A stretch of 64,000 bases of DNA from Purpureocillium takamizusanense (taxonomy: Eukaryota > Ascomycota > Sordariomycetes > Hypocreales > Ophiocordycipitaceae): assembly GCF_022605165.1 (NCBI RefSeq), contig NC_063073.1, positions 2,480,001-2,544,000 on the forward strand, read 5' to 3'. Below are positions 47,707 to 58,307 of this stretch, piece by piece. The first letter of the stretch is position 1. Every line of letters begins with the position of its first letter. Below the pieces are notes generated by a model. It saw only the letters and a list, made by a program, of their open reading frames with translations. It was not told the DNA's origin and did no database searches. A program made the translations under genes and the position numbers.

Positions 47707-48893
47707 GGTGTTGACTGATGACTGGAGTCTTTCGGACTTGAACAGAGAGAGCTGCTTTGAGAAGAGAAGCGAAGGGGGGTTTTGCAAGAGAGACCCTCCC
47801 ACCCGTCAACGAGCACCGTCGTCTCTCATATACTAGTTACGGCCACTACCGCAAGCCATCGTCAACCTCTTCCGTCGTGGCTTGTGCACTAAATTAAACC
47901 ACACCGAGTTTGTCAGCAGCAGCAGACGAAAAAAAAAAGGGCGGCGCCGCGCGCGCGCCCTCTTGTTGACGCCGGCATGTCTATCATGCGGGTCTGGGCT
48001 GGCGGGCGACAGACCGGCGGCGTTTTGGCCGCTTCGCGTCGGCACACGAACTCGCTCGGTTCTGCGGCCACGGGCGATACGAGCGGTGCATGGACATGCA
48101 GGTACGTAGAAAGACGACGAAAATGTCTTGACGTGAAAAGTTGGGACGAGGTTGGCGCTGCAGGGCCTGGCTCTTGCATGGCCGGCAAAAGAGTCACTCA
48201 CACGCGCCCGGCCGGCTGGCCGACCGACTGACCACTGGAAGGAGCACAACGTACACCCGGACGGGGCCCCACTGCTCCGGTCCAGGCCCCGGCCCGGTGC
48301 CCGAATGACACGCTCGGGATGCTCGTCAAGCGGGCAAGCGCCTCAACGTCTCCAGTAGGCAAACGCTTCCCCGACGCTCTCACTTATTAGCCTCCGTAAG
48401 TGCTCAGCTTGCACGTACCCGCCTCGATGCCCGGGGCACGATGGGGTGCACCTATATGTCGCCCGACGCAGCGGGACTTGAGAAGATGATGGAAGCCCCG
48501 GTGCGCTGTGGTGCGCCTGTGGTAGGTGGGCTCTTGGAACGATACTCTCCAATGTCATCCACAATCACACAACAGCGGCCAGTACGCACTTGTAAAAGCT
48601 TGTTACTTGGAACTGGTTTCGATCAATTGAGGCAGGCAGATGAATACGTGGTATACTGTACAGTTCCCGTCTTGTGCCTGTTGATGGCGGTCCCCCTCTA
48701 CCAGTGCAGTGCCTAATCGGGACACCTCTAAGTTACTCCACCCCCCCAGGACCCCTGGCGCCCTGGCCATCCACCCCCTGTCCAAAATATTTCCGCCGCC
48801 AGCGTCACCGACCAACCTTCAACCTCACCAACCATCACCCCATCACCACTCTCACAACCACCGCTTCTTTCCCGCCATTGTCGTCGAGCGAGC
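47707..48893. promoter_or_regulatory. Divergent promoter GST / mitochondrial release factor
   Basis: 1.2 kb between divergent starts. No gene. An A run lies near 47929-47937 and pyrimidine-rich sequence precedes the start at 48894. Confidence 0.5.
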
Positions 48894-50357
48894 ATGCTTG
48901 CGGCACCATGGATCTGCCGCAGCTGCGCCCGGGCGCTGCGCCGCTCCGTGCCGCGCCCCTTGTTTGCTCGCTACGCCTCCAGCAGCGGTTCCAATGGTAA
49001 GAGCTCTCTCTCTCTCTCTCGTTACACCTCCAGCGAGCAAACCTTTGTCGACGACGGCCGCCCAACTCCTGACACGCTCGCAGACACCACCACCGCCGCC
49101 GAAGCTGCAACGGCAGCCATGATCCCCCCCTCGGCTCTCGCCCCCAGCCTCCTCCGCCGCGCCCAGGCCCTCGTCGCCGAGCACGACGCCCTACAGCGCG
49201 CCCTCAGCTCCGGCGATGACGACGCCTACGCCTTCGACGCGGCCAAGGCCCGGCGCGCGGGCGAGCTCTCGCGCGTCGCCGCCGCCCTCGCCGCCTGCAC
49301 CGCCGCCCGCGCCTCCGTCGCCGAGCTCGCCGCCCTCGCCGCCGACCCGCACGGCGCCGACCCGGACCTCGCCGCCATCGCCCGCGAGGACCTCGCCCCC
49401 GAGGCCGCGCGCCTCGACGCCCTCGAGCGCGCCCTCTCCGCCGCGCTCACCCCGCGCCACCCCTTCGCCCACCTCCCCTGCATGCTCGAGTTCAGGCCCG
49501 GCCCGGGCGGGCTCGAGGGCCGCTACTTCACCGACTCGCTCTTCAAGATGTACAGGGCGCTGTGCGCGCGCAGGGGGTACCGCGCCAACGTCCTCAAGTA
49601 CGAGCTCGCCGACGCCGCGGGCGACCAGTCCTCGTCGGCGGGCGAGCTGCCCCTCCAGGAGGCCGTGCTCGAGGTCCAGGACCCGGGCGCGTACGACGAG
49701 TTCCGCGGCGAGGCGGGCATGCACCGCGTGCAGCGCATCCCCAGCACCGAGAGCAAGGGCCGCGTGCACACGTCCGCCGTGGCCGTCTGGGTGCTGCCGT
49801 CGTTTGCGGAGAATAACAACTCGGGAGGAGCCGAGGCCGTGGACGTCGACGACCCGGACAGCGACTTCTACGTCAACCCGGCCGACGTGCGCGTCGAGAC
49901 GATGCGCGCGCGCGGCGCCGGCGGCCAGCACGTCAACAAGACCGAGTCGGCTATCCGGCTTACGCACGCCCCCACGGGCACCGTCGTGTCCATGCAGGAC
50001 CACCGCTCGCAGCAGCGCAACCGCGAGGACGCCTGGAAGGTGCTGCGCTCGCGCGTCGCCGCCCAGCGCGTCGAGCGCCGCCAGGAGGACGCCGCCCGCC
50101 TGCGCAGCAGCGTCCTCAGCCGCGCCCAAATCACCCGCGGCGACAAGATTCGCACCTACAACTACGGCCAGGACCGCTGCTCCGACCACCGCGCCGGCGT
50201 CGACGTGCATAACCTGCCCGACGTGCTGGCGGGCGGGGAGACGCTTGACAGGGTCATGGGCGCGGCGAGGGAGTGGCTCGTCGCGCGCGAGGTGGAGGCT
50301 GTGGCTGCCGAGGAGGAAGCCAAGCAGCAGCAGCAGCAACAGCAGCAGAAGCAATGA
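48894..50357 (+). CDS. mrf1: Mitochondrial peptide chain release factor 1
   Basis: Class I release factor that ends translation at UAA/UAG on mitochondrial ribosomes. The single open frame would give 487 residues, but an 87-nt segment (48997-49083) has donor GTAAGA, branch CTGAC and acceptor CTCGCAG and is probably an intron, giving 458 residues. An N-terminal Arg-rich, acid-poor presequence (RSCARALRRSVPRPLFARYAS) predicts mitochondrial import. Domain 1 is Ala/Asp-rich helical. The PCRF domain has EFRPGPGGLEGRYF and MHRVQRIPSTESKGRVHTS, and the catalytic GGQ loop reads RARGAGGQHVNKTESA near 49910-49950. The end has TYNYGQDRCSDHR, as in bacterial RF1, then a poly-Gln tail (KQQQQQQQQKQ). The poly-Gln tail is unusual. 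Convergent with the next gene. Confidence 0.93.
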   Translation: MLAAPWICRSCARALRRSVPRPLFARYASSSGSNGKSSLSLSRYTSSEQTFVDDGRPTPDTLADTTTAAEAATAAMIPPSALAPSLLRRAQALVAEHDALQRALSSGDDDAYAFDAAKARRAGELSRVAAALAACTAARASVAELAALAADPHGADPDLAAIAREDLAPEAARLDALERALSAALTPRHPFAHLPCMLEFRPGPGGLEGRYFTDSLFKMYRALCARRGYRANVLKYELADAAGDQSSSAGELPLQEAVLEVQDPGAYDEFRGEAGMHRVQRIPSTESKGRVHTSAVAVWVLPSFAENNNSGGAEAVDVDDPDSDFYVNPADVRVETMRARGAGGQHVNKTESAIRLTHAPTGTVVSMQDHRSQQRNREDAWKVLRSRVAAQRVERRQEDAARLRSSVLSRAQITRGDKIRTYNYGQDRCSDHRAGVDVHNLPDVLAGGETLDRVMGAAREWLVAREVEAVAAEEEAKQQQQQQQQKQ

Positions 50358-50969
50358 TTGCAGTGGCAGAAGCCAAGATCGCAACAGCAGAACCAATAAT
50401 CGGGAGTAGTACAAGCAGTAGCGGCAACAGTAGCAGACGGCAGCTACCAAGGTAAAACACAACCCGTACCTACCTATACACATCTACGACTGCCAAAGCG
50501 GACATGATGTACAGCATTTCGCTCCTCATGTGCATGAAGAAACACCAAAAGTATAGCATGACGCTCATAGCGTCCACGCGTGCGTATATATGCATACATA
50601 TAATACACAACCTGTAAGATAGTGTACATGAAGCCACTGGCACATCATGCCAGCCATCGATCCGAGTACCCGCTCCATGACTGCAAGCACGCACGCATGC
50701 GCCTGCAACCCATCCCTTGATAAACATGTCCCGCGAAGGTATAGGTATAGGTATAGTGTATGACTTGGAAGACCCCCATATATGCGCTCATGAACCCAAA
50801 AACAAAGGCAACAGAAAAACTCCAAGCCAGCTGCTAGCAATGTCGCCAAAAAGACATGAAATCGAGGAGACCTCACCATATAAAACTGACCAAAAAAAGT
50901 CACGCTCAAGACCAGAGAGCACACATGACGGGGAGTGTTGGGGGGGGGGGGGCGCACCTCCCACCGCCC
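50358..50969. other. Convergent intergenic region
   Basis: 612 bp between stops of convergent genes. GTATAG repeats near 50738-50757 and a G run at 50941-50952. No gene seen. Confidence 0.6.
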
Positions 50970-52599
50970 TCACATGAGCCCCCCCAGCACCACCTTGCCG
51001 ATGCTCGCCACCTCGGTGCGCACGTGGGACCGGCTGTGGTCCTCAAACTCCTTGACGACGCCCTGGACGATGATCTTGCGCAGGCGCGTGTCGGCCTTGG
51101 AGAAGAGCTCGGCGACGGGGCCGGAGCACTCGCGGGGCGTGGGCACGAGGGCGAGGAAGCGCGAGTAGCAGTCGATGAGCACGTCGCACAGCGTCGCAAA
51201 CGTCTCGAAGAAGTCGGGCTCGAACGGCAGCGACGGCGTGAGCAGGTACGTGTACTCCTCGCCGGGGAGGAGGTCCGACTCCGAGGCGGCAAAATTCATG
51301 ACGGCTGGGGCGCTGCCGCCCGCGCTGCCGCCGCCACCGCTCCCCGCGTGCGCGTACCCGTTGCCCGAGCCGCCGCCGTTGGACGAATTCCCCGCACCTC
51401 CGCCGCCACCGCCATTGCCGAAGCCGCCGGCCGAGCCACCGTAGTCGTCGGGGGAGTCGGCCGCCGAAGTGGAGCGGCGCGACTTGCCGCCGCCGGGACG
51501 GCGGAACATGTTGGGGAGGCGGGCACGGGTGAGGCTGACGGCAGCGGAGGCGGAGGAGGAGGCGGCCGAGGAGTCGGAGTGGTGAATCTGCTGGAAGGAG
51601 TCGAACTCGGAGAGTAAGGCATTGAGGGAGCGCAGGAACTCGAGCGGGGTGGAGGAGTAGAGGTCGTTGATGGTCGGGATGGAGAGGCCGAGGAGGAGGT
51701 AGTTGGTGGCCTTGCGGGCAAGGCGGCGGGGGTCGAAGCAGGGCATGCGGGCGAGGTCGGGCTTGTCGAAGAGGTACGTGTTGAACCAGTAGACGCGGCC
51801 TTCGTGACTGGAGAGAAAGGGGTCAGCTTGCGATACAATGCGCTCGAGTGAGGAGGGACGGGAGGCGGGGCGCTTACGCCTTGCGCAGGTAGTCGAGAGT
51901 CGATATGCGCTTGGTGGCCACGTCGGCAATGTGCTGGTGGATGGCGCTGGCCTCGCTGGGCTGCCACAGGGAGCTGGGCCCGGTCAGGGGCGTAGGTGGA
52001 GCGATCATGGCCATGCCGGAGGCGGAGGAGGAGGCCGTGGCGGAGCGGCTGTAGAGAGGGACGAAGCCCGGGGGAGCAGCGGCCTGACTTGCGTAGCTGA
52101 TATTGCCGGTGCCGCCGCCGTCGGGGCTGACGGGACTGCGTCCCTGGCTCTGGCCCTGGCTATGGATCTTGGCCGCGGCGGCGAGAGCGTAGTCGGGCAG
52201 GGCGGGCGGGGCGGCGGCGTCGGTCACGACAGCGTTGGAGGAGGCGGCGCTGCCGACCGACGTGGTTGACGAACCCCTGCGACGGGCGGTCGGAGCGGTG
52301 GCGGCGGCGGCGGAGGAGGACGAGGAAGAGACGCCTAGGGAGACCTTGCGCGCGCCAAAGGAGGACTTGCGCGGCTCGCGGGCGAGGATGGGAACGGCTC
52401 CGGCCGAGGGCACGGGTGGCGGAGGCGACTGCGGCGGGAGATGTAGGGAGTCGACGCTGATGCTACTACCGTCGCGCGTGGTCGGACGCGAGGAGAGGGC
52501 GGAGGATGACGCGGGGGAGAAGATGGCCGAGTTGAAGAGGGGAGAGGTGGGCGGCAGCATCGGTGCCTGGGCGGCATGGTTGTGGTGTTGGTGCGGCAT
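50970..52599 (-). CDS. Conserved fungal protein of unknown function
   Basis: A 519-residue protein in two exons (minus): 51878-52599 and 50970-51807; the 70-nt intron (GTAAGC...CCAG) is phase 2. The N-terminal about 200 residues are Ser/Pro/Ala-rich and disordered. A conserved core follows: HIADVATKRISTLDYLRKA across the intron into HEGRVYWFNTYLFDKPDLA, then ARKATNYLLLGLSIPTINDL and a Gly/Asn-rich loop. The C-terminal block has PGEEYTYLLTPSLPFEPDFF, TLCDVLIDCYSRFL and a VVKEFEDHSRSHVRTEV end. I recall this core as conserved across filamentous ascomycetes, but it has no function I know. No membrane segment or signal peptide. The Gly-rich insertion (about 335-395) is probably lineage-specific. 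Confidence 0.83.
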
Positions 52600-53679
52600 G
52601 GCGCCGGCGACGACGGGCGGACGGGGGTGTCGTGGTGGTGCGCTTCAGCGCGTGCGTACGCGCGCTGGGGGGCGTCGGTGGTGGTGGTGGTGGCCGACGA
52701 GCCGATTTCTCAGGGTTCAGCTGCGTGGCTCAAACCAGGGCGGGGGGTCCCCTCGTCGAGGTGCGCAAGGCGAGGCGAGGCAAGGCAAGGCTCGATCTCG
52801 GAATGTCCAATGCGGTGCGCGTGTGCGTCAGGGGTAATGTGGCGTGGCGTGCGTCTGTCTGTCTGGCGCTGATGTGGGATGGATTGGCGATTGGTGTTGC
52901 GGCTTGGAGGATGCCTGGATTCGGCTGGCAGGCCTGGCAGGGCAGGGCTGGTCTTCCAGGTTCCGGGCTGGTGTCTGCGCCGGCGCCGGCCGTCGCCCAG
53001 CTAACTAACTTGCGACCTAGCAAACTGTCCGCGCCAGGCGGGCTGGCACTGGCGCTGGCGCTGGTGATGCGATACGCTGTGCTGTGCCGTGCCGCGCTGC
53101 GCCGTGCGGGGACCAGCACGCACGGCGTTGGGATTGGAGCGGCACCCGACGCGCCCAATCTCCGCAACTGCTGGTGTACGTATGTATGTAGCCGCGGCAA
53201 TCAATTGATCGGTGGCGGCTCAATTGGACGGGAGGATGCGAACGGGTTCGCTTGTTGGCTCGTGCGAACGTCTATTGCTGATCGTCTCGCCTCGATTCGG
53301 AGACGCTTGGTGGCACTACCGGGAAGCAGACCACGATGTGCAGCGGCTGCGAGGGTGTGTGGTGTGGGCTGTGGTGGAGGAATCGATTAACAGTACACGG
53401 CACCAGCGTGTGTGTGTGTGTGTGTGCGAGCGGAGGACAACAAGACGGACAAAAATATAGACGGAGAATCGGAAGAGGGACGAGGTCGGGAGAAGGAATC
53501 GCTCGCGTGTGTTGGCGGAGGAGAGAATGTACGGGAGGAATTGGAGAGGCGAGAGGAGGACACGTCGGAACGGAAGGGGACGGCGGAGGGAGGAGTGGAC
53601 GGGAGGATCCGACATAGGAAAAGTCGGACCACACACACAGGGGGTTGAGGGGGGAGGCTAGGGAAGAAGCTTCCATCGT

Positions 53680-53701
53680 GGGGAGGGAGGGAGGGAGGGA
53701 A
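53680..53701. repeat. (GGGA)n repeat
   Basis: About five GGGA units, purine-rich, non-coding. Confidence 0.85.
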
Positions 53702-53806
53702 AGCGAGCGGCTTTGAAGGCGCGACATTCTGTTGTCGGTAGTATGGTGGTAGGTTCTTTGCGGCAGCTCCGTCGCCGTTGGGAGCCAGCCGATACGGGCC
53801 GATGTT

Positions 53807-53836
53807 CTTTTTGCTTTTGCTTTTGCTTTTGCTTTG
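53807..53836. repeat. (CTTTTG)5 hexamer repeat
   Basis: Five near-perfect CTTTTG units in non-coding sequence. Confidence 0.85.
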
Positions 53837-54327
53837 GCTGCCGTTGCGCTCTCTCGCAGTCTTTGCCAAGATACCTACAGCTGCGTTCAATTGTCTTGTC
53901 ATATTCCGTTGCGGCTGATTGCGCAGCCCGCCCCCCTAGGTATCATCAGGGTTGCAGGGCGCCTACTACTACGCGCTGGGCTGGCGCGGGAACTTGGCCG
54001 CCGCTATAGGGCGCGCGCCGCCCGCCCCGACCGACCGGCAGTTGCCATGCGCCAGCGGGGCCGAGGTCGTGTCCATTGTCGAATGAAGAGGCGCCTGATG
54101 CTACAGCAGGGGGGCCGCTCAGGGGGGGTGGGGGGCTTCTGGCAGCCCGTCTTGCCCGTCCACCAGGTACTAAAGTAGATAGTTACTTATTCATCCCAAT
54201 GCCACCTGCCACTTCCATGCCTCAGTGGAGTGGAGGTGCGCGCTGCCGCTGCCATTGGTAGTGGTGCTGGCGGCGGCGGGCATCATCATCAGCAGTGCTC
54301 ACTTAGTAAATAAGAAAAGACAAAAAA

Positions 54328-54446
54328 ACATACAACAGCCGGTGTTCGCTGGTCGTCACCGACCCAACTACTAATCTGCCCCTTACCAGCTTAACTATGG
54401 GAGAGCGGACGGGATCCCGTGCTTTCTAGTAGGTATGGTCGTATGT
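54328..54446 (-). rRNA. 5S ribosomal RNA gene
   Basis: About 119 nt on the minus strand. The 5' end reads ACATACGACC and the 3' end GGCTGTTGTATGT; these pair to form helix I (nine pairs, one G-U). Internal matches to fungal 5S are GGGATCCCGTCCGCTC, AGTTAAGCTGG (internal promoter box A region) and AGTAGTTGGGTCGGTGACGA (C box region). A run of seven T follows the 3' end on the coding strand, as for RNA polymerase III termination. Dispersed single 5S genes are usual in filamentous ascomycetes. It looks intact. Its 5' side abuts an AT-rich island. End positions may shift by one or two bases. Confidence 0.9.
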
Positions 54447-54456
54447 GCTTAGTAGG

Positions 54457-54720
54457 TCAGAAAATTTAACCTATATTTTTTTCATTTTTCTGATTTCCTA
54501 TACAAAGTTTATCCGAGCTATATTATTTAGTTTAGAATAATTTTAAGTAAACCTTATTATAGTTTTAGATATAAATAACTTTATTTCAAAATAATACTAA
54601 TATTTTTTTTAAAAAGATTTTTATTTTAAAGCTTAAAAGGCTATATAGGGTCGATATATTAAGGGGTATTTAAGTTCGCTGCCTTTTAATGCGCTCCCCA
54701 ACCGCTTATTCAATTTCTAG
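54457..54720. repeat. AT-rich island, probable RIP-degraded repeat relic
   Basis: About 260 bp of very AT-rich sequence with many TA and long T/A runs inside a GC-rich genome. Composition changes abruptly on both sides. Such islands in Pezizomycotina are commonly transposon remnants mutated C-to-T by repeat-induced point mutation. No coding remnant or terminal repeat is recognisable, so the original element is unknown. RIP is inference from composition. Confidence 0.6.
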
Positions 54721-54980
54721 ATTGGCATACTACTGAAAAAGTAGATGATACAACTATGGCGGAGACGACTTCACTTCACAGGGAGGCGGCCTCAACATGG
54801 AACGGCCGCGCGCAGGGTCGGTCTGTCGGTCCCCTTCGGACGCATCCGAGACGACGCCAACAATGGTCGGCTAGCCCATCAGGGGTCCCGTTCCTTGTTC
54901 GCCAGCTGATGAGTGAGACAAGGCCGTTGGAGTGGAAGCTTCCCGGCTGGTCCATGCGAGCTCGTCGACGACGGACCCTT

Positions 54981-55006
54981 GCAAATGCAAATGCAAATGC
55001 AAATGC
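54981..55006. repeat. (GCAAAT)4 hexamer repeat
   Basis: Four full GCAAAT units plus a partial one, non-coding. Confidence 0.9.
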
Positions 55007-55272
55007 ACTCGCTGCCCCATGCTGCCGCGTTCCATGTGGTTGAGCGACATGTTCAGCGCGATGCCTACTTGTGTGTCAGGTTTATTCGGCACCTCGGATT
55101 GGAAGCCCCATCCCGTCCAGGCATTGGAAGGGAAAGAAGAGGCCATCTCGGCGTCTCCTCCAGCGTCGTTCTGACAACATCATGACCCGACCAACCCCAC
55201 ACGTGCTCTCTTCAGTTTGATTGATGCCCACCCGCCGTCCATGCGCTGCGCGTCCTTGTTGGCGCAGTCTCC

Positions 55273-55273
55273 G

Positions 55274-55317
<44 letters not shown>

Positions 55318-55319
55318 CC
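55273..55319. repeat. (GCCT)n microsatellite
   Basis: Nearly 12 uninterrupted GCCT units, the longest microsatellite in the window. Confidence 0.95.
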
Positions 55320-55619
55320 GGATGGTAATAAGAGTCAACAAGACTCGTGCCCCATGTGTCGTGTAACCTCCGCATCAAGTTACTCCATAGTATAAATTGT
55401 ACGCAACGTTGCGGTGTTCCACCCGAGACATCGCATCGATGCCCCTTCAGCAAGTATCGTGTTCCCGTCGCACATCGCTGGCAGCGCTCAATGCATCCAT
55501 CATCTAGATGACCGCACAGTTCTGCGATACAACAAAGCACCACATCGACCATACACGTATATGCTTGACAGACACATGTCCACCGACCCCCAATCCCCTC
55601 CCAGAACTCACAATGACCA

Positions 55620-57018
55620 TCACATCTGCCTCGGCGATGGCGTCGACGTCGCACTCGCCGCCACCGCCGGTATCCCTCCCGAGGACGACGTCGTCGAGCA
55701 CACGCACCCCTGGCCCGCGATGCTCGTCACCGGCGGCGCCGTGCACGTCGCCTCAAACGTGAACCCCGGCGCCGTCGTCGTCGGCGTCTGACCCCCCCTC
55801 GCCACCTCGGCGCGCACCAGCACGGGGATAATCTGCCCCGTGCCGAGCGAGAAGGCGCGATGCCCCAGCACCGCCAGCAGCGAGGCAATCTCCCCGCTGT
55901 GGCTCGTCACGCTCAGCCACGTCCCGTCGTCGTGCGTAAACACGTCGTCCAGCACGGCCTTGCTGCGCGCCCGCTGGTGCGCCTCCGTCTCGCCCCTGCT
56001 GCGCGGCGCGCCCCCCTGCCACAGCTCGTCCTCCTCGGTGAAGCCCTCCTCGAAGCGGAAGCTCGCCGGCGCGAACGCCCGGATCGCGCCCCGCGTGCTG
56101 CGCCGGTCGCACGTGTGGATGCTGATGCCCTCGCGGAACAGCTCCTTGATGGTCGGCCGGAACGGCGCGCTGCCGGGGGGGAGCCGCAGCGACGAAAAGG
56201 TCCCGTCGGCGGTTTGGATGCACCGCTTGAGCGGCGACGAGTAGTACGAGTCGAAGGCGGGCATGCCGTGGTCGTGCAGGCGGCTGGCGAAGTAGGCGTT
56301 GGCGCGGCTGGCTTCGGCCGCCCCCTGCGCCGTGAGCAGCGGGTCGGCCCACGTTGCGGTGCCGTTGCCGTCGAGCTCGGCCCAGTAGCACTGCTCTCCA
56401 TGATGATCATCAGCATCAGTACGGTACGGAAACATGAGTGGTGCTGCGATGGATGGTTATCGAGATCAGTGATGGGGAGGAGGGCCCTGGCGACGACGAG
56501 CTTGGTTGGCCTCATGAAAGCGTGCCCAACTCACGTTCCACGCCGGCGTGCCATAGTACGACTCGGCCACGTTGTGCCAGCCCTGCCCGTGGCGCCCCAT
56601 GACGAGCACCTTGTACCGCGTGCGTCCGTCGTTGCGGCAGTGGCCGTTGAGGTAGTTGACCCAGCGGGCGAAGCGCTGCCACTGTGTCTGATGGCTCTGG
56701 CCCCAGCCGTCGGTGGGATATGTGCGGTTCAGGAGGCCAAAGTTCCAGGCCGCCTGTAGATGGAGGGAGACCAGTGGCAGTCAGTCAGTCATCTTTTCTG
56801 TCCTCGGACACTTGTCTCCTCTTCCCCTCTGAGGCGGTACGCACATAGTCGAAGCCGCTGGGGTTCGTCGTCGGCTCGTCCTGCAAAAAGTAGCCCGTAA
56901 CCGTCGAGTAGCGGATCGTGGCCCCGTCCCCGTCGGCCTCGTGCCAGCGCGCCGTGGCCCCGGACGCGGCAAGGCCCAGCGCGGCGGCGGCGGCGGCGGC
57001 GAGCGTGTTGGTTTTCAT
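55620..57018 (-). CDS. Secreted histidine phosphatase (phosphoglycerate-mutase-like, PMU1 type)
   Basis: A 387-residue protein in three exons (minus): 56845-57018, 56535-56753 and 55620-56390. Introns are 91 and 144 nt, both phase 0. An N-terminal signal peptide (KTNTLAAAAAAALGLAASG) precedes the mature protein. The histidine-phosphatase motif LVMGRHGQGWHN (RHG, catalytic His) falls in exon 2, with YYGTPAWNCYWAELDGNG spanning the next join, then SSPLKRCIQTA (second Arg) and TSHSGEIASLL (second His). This order matches the PMU1/phosphoglycerate-mutase-like family. PMU1-type proteins are acid or broad-range phosphatases; a secreted one would release phosphate outside the cell. The C-terminus is Ser/Thr/Ala-rich. 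The acceptor of the last exon (GAGAGCAG) is purine-rich and weak, but frame and family fit support it. Confidence 0.85.
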
Positions 57019-57863
57019 CTCGCGGTGCTGTTGTGCCGTGCGTGCGTGCTTCTATGTACTAGTTAAGTTATGGCGGGAGGGAGGGTGCGGGGTCGAAGCT
57101 GGTGAGTGAGGGATGTCTCGGGCGAGGCGGCGTTGATGAGGGGGGAAGAGATGCGCGAACCACCGATGAACTGGCGTTGGTCTGTCTACGGCAGCACTTG
57201 AAGCTCAATACGTAGTCGCATCCTGCCTCCTTCAATGCCCCGGCTAATTCTGGATGGCAGCCGGAAATCGATCAGTTGCGATGCCGCGTTCCTTGTTTCC
57301 AATACTAACGTTGCAGTACTAGCTCCAACTGTCAGCAGCAGCAGCAGCCGCATCAATCGTTCAAGCCTAACAGGACGCCTATCAATCTCCGTCTTTACGT
57401 GCGCCCATAGCCACGTGCGCCGCCCTGTTCGCCGTCGTGCGGGCGGATAAAGTGGTTTTTTTTTAGTACGATCCCGTGAGGCGCGGTGATATTTCGACAC
57501 GGCGCCATCCCGTGTAAGCCAGACGGGGCCCATATGGGGAGGCGTCACGTTGTTCATCGATTGGCCCTCGCGCAGCTGCCCTTTGCTTCGCCGTAACTAC
57601 GCCCTTGCTGCTTCTCGCACCGGCGGGAGGCGCTGACGACAACGTTTCGTGCAGACGGTTATCTCTTCATCTGGCGCGCTATGCTTCGTACAAAGTGTGT
57701 GAAAGGTCATGGTCGAGTCTGCGCCGTGGCTGCAGGATAAAGCTTGTGGGCTATTACTACTTCGTACCGAGTAACTGGCAGCTACTAATTACATCGTAAC
57801 TAGTAGTTGCCCTCGGTCAACCCTGACCTCGTTCGTCGTTGAGTGCACCACCAAACCTCAACC
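57019..57863. other. Intergenic region
   Basis: 845 bp between two minus-strand secreted-protein genes; promoter of the phosphatase. One TACTTCGTA motif at 57758-57766. No gene seen. Confidence 0.55.
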
Positions 57864-58307
57864 CTAACTGCATATATTCGTGCACCCCTTCACATACCGC
57901 ACGTAGTTGATGGTCAGCTCGCCCGACAGCTCCCAGTTGTTCGACTCGGGGAACCCCAGGGGCACGCTCCCGCACTTGTCGCAGCCGTACGAGTCGAGCG
58001 CCTCGAGCAGGCGCTTGATCTCCTTGCCCGTGACGCCCAGCTCGTTCTTGGGCGCGGGCAGGTGCTGCAGGAAGACGCACACGCCCGTCCCTATCGACAG
58101 GATCTGGTCGCAGATGATGTGCTCGCCGTTGCGGTAGATGCGCCGCTCGGGGATCCCGATGCTCTTGCGCGCAAAGTTGTGCGTGTCGCCGCTGCGGCAG
58201 AGCGTGTTGCGCCCGTAGCAGTTGATGCCCTCGGCCGAGGCGCCGCCCGCCGCCGCGACGAGACCGACTGCCGCGACTGCTACCGCTTTGGTGTCGGTGA
58301 GACGCAT
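57864..58307 (-). CDS. KP4 killer-toxin-like secreted protein
   Basis: A 147-residue single-exon protein. The start at 58307 gives a signal peptide (about 1-25, Ala/Val-rich, ending GGASA). The mature part begins GINC and carries eight cysteines at 30, 37, 66, 77, 109, 112, 142 and 146. The segment RNGEHIICDQ, then CVFLQ, GCDKCGSVP and LTINYV, in that order and spacing, matches the KP4 killer-toxin family first described from an Ustilago virus and later found in many ascomycete genomes. Viral KP4 is reported to block fungal calcium channels; the chromosomal proteins are mostly uncharacterised. The cysteine count is lower than the ten of the viral protein, so one disulfide is probably missing. 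Activity is not implied. The frame is open upstream to 58700, but that part lacks a signal. Confidence 0.82.
   Translation of the reverse strand: MRLTDTKAVAVAAVGLVAAAGGASAEGINCYGRNTLCRSGDTHNFARKSIGIPERRIYRNGEHIICDQILSIGTGVCVFLQHLPAPKNELGVTGKEIKRLLEALDSYGCDKCGSVPLGFPESNNWELSGELTINYVRYVKGCTNICS

Larger units (their letters stand above)
52600..54327. other. Intergenic region with simple repeats
   Basis: 1.7 kb. It serves as promoter of the 519-residue protein gene. It has a GT run (about 53407-53426), GGGA units (53680-53701) and CTTTTG units (53807-53836). Open frames reach 275 codons but are Arg/Gly-rich shadows with no domains. Confidence 0.5.
54721..55619. other. Intergenic region with simple repeats
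   Basis: Between the AT-rich island and the histidine-phosphatase gene (its 3' side). Contains a GCAAAT repeat and a long GCCT repeat, listed separately. No gene seen. Confidence 0.55.

Noticed and set aside
49191..50483. 430-codon antisense open frame across the mitochondrial release factor
   Set aside because: Same shadow effect; composition is Leu/Val/Gly/Arg/Ala filler with no domain.
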